From: Sipunculus nudus
Lineage: Eukaryota; Annelida; Sipuncula; Golfingiida; Sipunculidae
Direction of reading: 5' to 3'
DNA: 64,000 nt
Assembly: GCA_026874595.1 (NCBI GenBank)
Contig: CM049317.1
Span: forward strand, 24,704,401 to 24,768,400
The notes under the pieces are model-generated. The model was not told the DNA's origin. It searched no databases and saw only the letters and a list, made by a program, of their open reading frames with translations. This document shows positions 57,250-64,000 of the stretch, piece after piece; position 1 is the stretch's first letter, and each line of letters starts with the position of its first letter. A program made the translations under genes and the position numbers.

Positions 57250-59090
57250 CAAGGCTTGTATACCAAGATTTTACAGCTTATATAACGTCTTTTGACTTAA
57301 ACATAAAATCATTCAGGTCGACCAATAATAAAGGGAAAAAAATGGTGAATGGTGTATCACCATACCTGCTAGATGATATATTTGAACTAAATAATTAAAG
57401 GTATAGCTTTTGAGGACAATAACAGTCAAATTACTAAATTAATATTATTACATTTTGTAATTATAACTGTCATCATATTTGCATATGACTAAACTGTTTT
57501 CAATCACCTGGGACTTTGATTCAAATTATTAAGATGAACCCTGCATGCAATCGATTTATCAATCATAGATATTCTAAAATAAATATTATTATATATATAT
57601 AAATTATTTCATAATATTTTATCATATTTTTTATTTTCAACACTATAGTCGGCATAGCAGTATGCACAAGCTTGTGTTTTTGATATTTTCTCCTGACAAC
57701 AGATTTAAGATGATTATACACTAATATGCATTTTCACACATGAAAAATTGCTGAATGCGTCAATTTGAGATTTAATCTGCTTCATGGCAAAAAGAAAGAC
57801 AGAAATTGACTTGATATCACTACCATGGAAGGAGCATATCTTAATATTGTTCAAGAAACTGCAGCTAAGTTGTCTATATATGATAACACTGAGAACAAAC
57901 TGACATTTAAAGCAAAACAATAGGTAGCCGTGTCATAGACGCCAGCGCCCCTGGTGGCTACAGTCTTATAGAAAACAATTATAGGCTTCTAATGTTGATC
58001 ATGCATGATAAAAAGACGAGGTGAGAAGTCCGTGCATTCAGACATCTCAGAGAAGAGTGAGAGACTAACACACAAACCCACACACAAGACGATCAGACTA
58101 TTGTACAGTGTTGACACTGGGTTACAAATTTCAGTGAAATCAAAGTCCTATGTGGTAAATATTTTCTACATTTTTTTTTTAATTCATTATAAGTTCATCA
58201 GTTTACAATACTAAATTTTCATTTGCAATCAACAAAATAATTGGATATGATGGACATCTTAAATGGAAAGAAGTGGCCTATTACACGAAACAAGGCGAAA
58301 AACGAAATGTTATACCTTGTGACCTTGACCTTAAAAATGACCTTCACATTAAACTTTCGCTATGACATCCACCCACAGCTTTTTCACTTTCAAACACTGG
58401 ACAGATCTCACATGGATGCTTTCTATTAACATGCGATGCCGTAAAAAGAATTCTAGAGGAATTTTCAATGTTTGGCTGGTCCACTATTACTTACTGTGCG
58501 AGTTTCCTGCCAACAGCTGCAAAGTTCATTATTGCATTTGTTGTATAGTTATCCTAATCGAATATTAAAAAAAAAACTCAGCCGTCATCTTTAATATATA
58601 TTTGTTTAATTTATATTTATGGTACAAATTATATTACTAAACTGTAATATATAACTTTAGATAAGCAAATAACTTAAATAACGTGAAAATATATGAGAAA
58701 TATGCAAAGAAAGGTTTACAGTCTTTGAAAATATGCCATAGACATAGAGCAAAACGACCAGTAGAAACAAGAGAAAGATATTAATAAAATATATATTCTC
58801 TGGTTTTGCAACCCGGGGGACATAAGAAAGGCGTCAACTTAAACAAAATCTTGACCCAAATAACGATTTAGAATCAAATATTCCATTGTAATTTTCACTT
58901 ATTATATTTGGATAAAATGACCCCAGCCCTGACCTCCATACTATCGAACCAATTGGTTGTTCGGTTTCATTATGCATAAATTTTCAGAAGCATCGAGATA
59001 ACGGCATGGTGACCTTGAACAAATAAGAGCAATGACGTTGATTCATAACTCTGATACTTCTTATATGCATGATGACAGGTATTTCATCGT
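57250..59090. other. No gene recognised
   Basis: AT-rich. CCACCAGGGGCGCTGG (reverse strand, near 57,942-57,957) resembles a CTCF core with one G missing. Frames at 58,005-58,214 and 58,241-58,568 have no domain. Confidence 0.45.
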
Positions 59091-59094
59091 TAAC

Positions 59095-59095
<1 letters not shown>

Positions 59096-59137
<42 letters not shown>

Positions 59138-59220
59138 GTGTGTGTATGTATATATATATATATATATACCAAATATATATATGTATATACCAAATATATA
59201 TGTGTGTGCATATATACGTG

Positions 59221-59269
<49 letters not shown>

Positions 59270-59275
59270 TTATCG
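59096..59275. repeat. (TA)n microsatellite, compound
   Basis: Two long TA blocks with intervening ACCAAATATATATG and TGTG stretches, about 180 bp. It makes open frames of alternating Tyr/Ile on both strands that are not proteins. Confidence 0.95.
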
Positions 59276-59279
59276 TATA

Positions 59280-60320
59280 TCAAGGGTGCGATATGTTTGG
59301 TTGGTTGTCAACAGAAGCTGGTTGCTGGATTGCACTAAAACGCTATTTGGTCAAAAACAATATGGTCAACATTCGTCGCGTTTCTTAAAAATATGCAGGT
59401 GTATTTTATTTTATGCAGAAGAATTGGTCAACAGATTTTAAAATCGACAATGAGATGGTTTATCTTAGTTTCCCTGTTAAGCTTGTTCTGGTCTCGTGGT
59501 TTTCAAGGCAAATTAAACCTGAAGCGACTCGCCCCGTTTGCGCTCAATGCCCAATTACACTTATGCTTGTCCCAGGGCCACGCCCACAGATGTATAGGCC
59601 CCGGAACTTTATTTTTTATGTGAGGGCCTTGTATACCATCCTCTGTCTGCGCAGAACCAACAACCGTTCTCAGTTCAGCTGGTTCTGACCACTGGTTTCA
59701 AACAAAAACCCTGAACCGGAGCTTTTGGTCGTGACCAAATGTACAGCAAAACTTTGGTTAAAGCGCCAAAACACCCCCTTTATGTATCGTATCGTGAGAG
59801 AAGCCCTACTCACAGGCAAAGATTTTGGTCGTTAACATATACCATTTTTAACTTCGACCTCCATCTTTCAACCTTACTTTAAATGTGAACTACGGTCACT
59901 TTTGTGATCACACACATATATAGAAATCATATGGGATTTAGATAAAACCTAGTCTAAAGATCGAATGTCACCAGCAGTCATGAATAATCATGTTTATAAA
60001 ATGTCAGCACACAAAGTCAGTTACATCAATCGATTCTATTGAATCACGTAAGACATTAATAATCACATCTAAATAGCAAAAGAACACAACTTCAGCTGGT
60101 TGAACTTTCTTTTCAAAATAACACAACTAGTGACCCATAGGTCATGGAGCTCAGCTTGCGAATACTGACCCGTGAAGCTCTTTCATAACATCAGCTGAGA
60201 CTTAAACCTGCGCAAGGGCAATGGTAAAACGGAGACTGATAAAGGGCATATACTTTGTTCCACGTTTCCTCTTATCTTACTGAAGCTATTTTAAATGTTT
60301 TATCACATATCGGTTTTGAA
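59280..60320. other. No gene recognised
   Basis: Overlapping 76-91 codon frames near 59,393-59,688 lack any domain. Nothing else supported. Confidence 0.45.
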
Positions 60321-60327
60321 CAGTGAT

Positions 60328-60530
60328 ATAGTCGAGTCCGCACCACCCGAGACAGAATGCGAGTACGAGTCCAGATAACTCTAGTCCGAGTCCAAATCCG
60401 AGTCATTGAGTTTCGAGTCCCATTCCATCTTCTTCGTGTCGGAATCATTTTGATCCCGAGCCCCAGTACAAGTCTGAGTCCAGAACCCTCGAGTCCGAGT
60501 CCATAAAAATGAACTCGAGTTCGGCCTCAA
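60328..60530 (+). repeat. GAGTCC repeat array (single arm)
   Basis: Degenerate GAGTCCGAGTCC units over about 200 bp, same orientation as at 15.6 kb but without a clear AT-rich centre. This is an isolated or incomplete copy of that element family. Confidence 0.65.
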
Positions 60531-60534
60531 CATT

Positions 60535-61138
60535 ACAAAAGTCCTGTTGTAGTGGTTTTAAATCTCATGCAATTCATTAATCTAATATGACATGAAAACG
60601 TTGAAGTACTTGTACTTTTAAATCAAATTCCATATAGGGTCGTGCATTACAATCAGAGACAGCACGTCAAACAAAGACAGCAAGTCAGTTTAACTGAAAA
60701 GGGCGCATACTTCCGCCAAGACAACGCCACCTTAATTGGGCCGCCCTTTTGCCCTGGTTCATTCATTTTTTTAAGAGAATAAAGTACAAAGGCATTGCCC
60801 ATTCGCTGTTTTTAATGAGGTTCTGCTACAATTTAAAACAAAAAAAATTCAAATAAAGACATTTGTACAATATTGTAAATAAGTATATAATATGCATGAT
60901 ATAGATATATCATGAACCCTGCGCTTTTTTTCAAGAAGTTCTGCTGCAATTGAAAAATATGATGCAGATGAAATAATAAAAAAATGACGTAAGTGCAATA
61001 TAGAAATAGATAGTATTCATAACATAGAGTACATTAATGATCGAACAATCTAAGATATCTGATGACTACAAAATTATCACAAAATGCTAAAGTTATAACA
61101 TTCATAAAGAGTAGCCATATATGAGACAGTACACATAC
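60535..61138. other. No gene recognised
   Basis: AT-rich, with loosely repeated phrases (GAACCCTGCGC, TTCTGCTxCAATTxAAAA near 60,820 and 60,940) hinting at an old tandem duplication of about 120 bp. Confidence 0.4.
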
Positions 61139-61139
61139 G

Positions 61140-61379
61140 TATTTCTGTTAGGGTCCGGATCATAATCCAGATAAAGGAACGAATTCCAGGAATATTCACA
61201 AATGTGCAGTTTGCAGACTGATTGAACATTTGAATATGGGACGAATAAGTGAATGCAAACACTTGTTTGGGAACATAATAACCAATGAACCTGAGTATAT
61301 CGGCCAATAGGTTTATGAAAATACGGGTTGTGGAGTACATATGGCGAAGGCCTGCATTCCCGAGAATGCATATATCTAG
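61140..61379 (+). repeat. Helitron-like dispersed repeat, copy 11 (3' part)
   Basis: It contains GGGTCCGGATCATAATCCAG, GGAATATTCACAAATGTGCA and GAATATGGGACGAATAAGTG. It ends with the hairpin TGCATTCCCGAGAATGCA, TATATCTAG and T. The 5' half is missing. Confidence 0.8.
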
Positions 61380-61381
61380 TT

Positions 61382-62185
61382 TCATAGTAATATTTGTAAG
61401 TTCCTGTGATATGACTGTTTGATATGAAATGTTATTGTTATATCTATATATGTCTGAATATGTGAAAATTTACAGGCGTCCCAAAAGTCGGTATTATTGA
61501 GACAGGTATATTAATTAAATCATTACCCCTAATTTATCTCAGGACTGCACAATGGTTTCTTCATAAAGACAACTGACAATCTGATTTTCTTATTTTAACA
61601 AGTTTTCCACAATGAAATTTACGCCTTAAGATAAGCTGAAACAGTTCTGTACATATAGCAGAAAATATAGCAGGCCATATCTTTTGTAACTATGAAAAGT
61701 ATCCTAAATGTCATTATAAAATTACAAATCGGTCACTAAGAAATTTCACTCAGAATTTTCTAAATATGATAACTCTTTGATATTATGTGTCCCAATTATG
61801 GTCTAGGCGATTCTGAAGAACCAGTGTTAAAGGTTGCTTCGTTATTTATGTGAAACAGTTGGAAAAGCCGCAATGTTAGCTAATAAGATGACGCTATAAA
61901 ATGTGCCCCTCAACTTAAAGAGGCCTATTTAACATAAAACGTTGTTTTTTTCCTCCTTAACATTATGTTAATTTTTCCTTTTATATGATGGTATCTGTCA
62001 TTTTATCGTTCTAAAACTGTTTGTTGACGCTTGTACACAAGTAGAAATGAACTTGTACGGGGCGCGACCAGCAGCTCAAACATAGACAAAGCGGACACGT
62101 CACATAGTAGCCGTACCAACTTCGCGACTGAATATTTTTCAAACTTCCAACCGGTGTTTCTTCTTTCAGGTATCTTCCATTGGTT
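61382..62185. other. No gene recognised
   Basis: AT-rich DNA with no exon or repeat end that I can define. Confidence 0.5.
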
Positions 62186-62189
62186 CAGC

Positions 62190-62400
62190 AGTTTCGCGCA
62201 TGCGCAAAATCAGACCTCTGGTCACCAATTCTTGTTATTGTAAACACTAAACAGACAAATATGGACTGTGTTTACTCACACAGAATCATAACAATATATT
62301 AACAGGTGAGTATGACATAATTGGTCTGTGTGCCGAGATGTTTTTCAGAGGAAACCTTTGTGTTCAGTCAGAATGAACTAATAGCGTTAGATATTAAACA
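62190..62400 (+). repeat. Dispersed repeat, related to 52.4 kb (copy 2)
   Basis: Matches 52,380-52,570 in order, as described there. It includes GCGCATGCGCAAAATCAG and CTGGTCACCAATTCTTG. Confidence 0.5.
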
Positions 62401-62404
62401 TATT

Positions 62405-64000
62405 ATTGCAAATGGAAAATGTACATTTAAAATTACATCTTTACTAAACTGAGTTGTCACATGAAACGTAATTTTACTCATGCCTTAATCACTTACATCA
62501 TATTTTGCGAAATAAAATGGAATTTATCATGAGTTTTCCATTCATATCCTGTAATATTAAGATATAAAATATCTGATCGCAAAATAAAAAAAAGTCTTGA
62601 CCTCTTTTGATAGAAGGTAATCAGATAACATATCATGCACATATCAATGCTACTTTAAATTGAATTATTCAGTGAAAACACTGGGGGAATACATGACGTG
62701 ATCCAGTGATTGTCTGTATGGATAAAATGATTAGGACAATAATTCCAGCCTGACGTGAGCAGACGGTAGGCTTAAAGTTTGTCCAAGGTTTGTCCATGAT
62801 GCAGTATGCAGGGCTCGAAATTAGTATTGGACCACCGATAATTGGTTGGTAAATAATTTACACTGTCTGCCCCAAATCGCGTTTTCGCGGGAACCACGCA
62901 AGTTATTTCTTTGCTGCTCAATACAAGAATGTTCGGGTCGTAATTGCTATGTTAATTAATACAAAACAAAATTGTTAAATGTGTGCAAGACGATGAATAT
63001 ATTACTGAAAACAGGGGCTTCGGTAAAAAAAAGATGAGGTTTAGTGAAATGTAATTGGTTCTAGTAAATTTTCTTGCCTTGCTCAACCCTACTTGCCAAT
63101 GTCGAGCACTGGGTATGCATGTAAGTATGCAAGTACACTTTCATCAGTAGGCCTGTTTTTTTAATTATAGACTCTTACTTAAGCAGTCTATTTTTCAGTT
63201 ATTTTAATATCTGATACAAACGGGAATCATTGCTCCAACATGTACTACTGCTCCCCACATTGCCCTTACAGCGGAAGAGTTAAAGGGACCTAAACACATG
63301 CCAAGGTAACGGTCAATATATGTTGTTCTTAAATCGCTTGCCTTTGCCTGTATACGAGCGGAAATACATTTGCACTGGTGGCTTATTACAAAAACATAGC
63401 GCGTATGACACCTGGTAGCTTTTACGCGCAAATTGAAAAAAAAAATCAAGATTTCCTTCTTCTATGTTTTTTGGGAGTTATCGTGCTTGTTATGGTAACC
63501 AGACACACATACAGAGCCATAACAACATATAAAACAGGGAAAATGAGATAGTAAGTCCATGAACCAGGACAGTTAGAGGGGATAATACAATGATTATTGC
63601 ACATAATTATGTACCTTTTACACACCCTATGGCACATTCTCATGTTTTATTGTTATATTGTTAGGGGTTGTTTTACAATGGGAGTGGTGGCTATAAAAAC
63701 CGACGAAAATAGTGAGAGGTAGACGGAAGAAGGAAAACAAAATCAGATATGGTTAAGAGAGAAACCGAGAGGGAAAAAATGAGAGAACTAGAAAATGAGA
63801 GAGTGAGGGGCAGAGGAGAAAAAAAGAAAGGATGAAACAAACAAAAATAGTCGGAGTAAAGAGAGACAGACAAAAGTAAAAGAACGGGTGAAGAACGCCG
63901 GGATTTGTAAACATCTCTGGGCGGCTCACTTTGATCCGGTCTGACTAATTATTAAGTCCAATACAACTAGCGTTATCAGAGCAGACCGCACCTGCAAGTC
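62405..64000. other. No gene recognised; damaged MITE copy inside
   Basis: The part 63,277-63,600 begins TTAAAGGGACCTAAACAC and carries TTATGGTAACCAGACACACA, making it a partial copy of the 40.2 kb MITE without the opposite end. The A/G-rich tail at 63,700-63,890 explains the Ser/Leu-rich minus frame there. No gene supported. Confidence 0.45.

Overview
The window is AT-rich eukaryotic DNA with almost no coding capacity outside mobile elements. It has long (TA)n tracts, tRNA-derived SINEs, LTR and non-LTR retrotransposons, Helitron-like repeats and several roughly 150 bp minisatellite arrays. This suggests an animal genome, most likely a marine invertebrate and plausibly a bivalve mollusc. That assignment is inference from repeat style; no rRNA, mitochondrial gene or conserved host gene fixes it. 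No complete host gene was found. The only host-like coding candidate is a possible first exon with a signal peptide at 14.4-14.66 kb (minus strand), whose exon and upstream sequence recur in diverged form at 54.6-55.2 kb.

The clearest content is one family of LTR retrotransposons with three insertions. Element A (3,790-7,233, plus) has a fragment of 5' LTR, integrase, reverse transcriptase, RNase H, a polypurine tract and a full 3' LTR. Integrase lies UPSTREAM of reverse transcriptase, the order of Ty1/copia, yet the proteins are Ty3/gypsy type (GPY/F integrase tail). This matches the Gmr1-like branch. Element B (21,311-25,284, minus) is the complementary half: full 5' LTR, tRNA-Pro-type primer site, gag, protease and a truncated 3' LTR, with integrase to RNase H deleted. 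Copy C (38,507-39,227, minus) is a solo LTR with a perfect 4-bp target duplication. Its empty site is preserved in a paralogous repeat at about 19,441. All coding regions carry stops or frameshifts.

Other layers: (1) eleven copies of a 250-450 bp repeat that usually ends in a short hairpin followed by CTAG and then T, the signature of a non-autonomous Helitron; (2) a decayed APE-type LINE on the minus strand (47.2 to 42.4 kb), split by a 2.2 kb element with perfect 13-bp inverted ends and an internal array of about 148-bp units; (3) further arrays at 11.4-13.0 and 47.3-47.95 kb; (4) a foldback element at 18.43-19.37 kb containing a relic of a Tc1/mariner-type transposase DNA-binding domain; (5) inverted-repeat elements at 2.05-3.0, 16.93-17.15, 40.2-40.7 and 50.85-52.18 kb; (6) elements with GAGTCC-repeat arms at 15.6-16.1, 26.6-27.1 and 60.3-60.5 kb; (7) many simple repeats. 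The remaining stretches hold no gene I can support.

Read as a whole, this is an intergenic or intronic mobile-element graveyard. Its most notable content is the gypsy family with the unusual gene order and its two complementary deletion derivatives.
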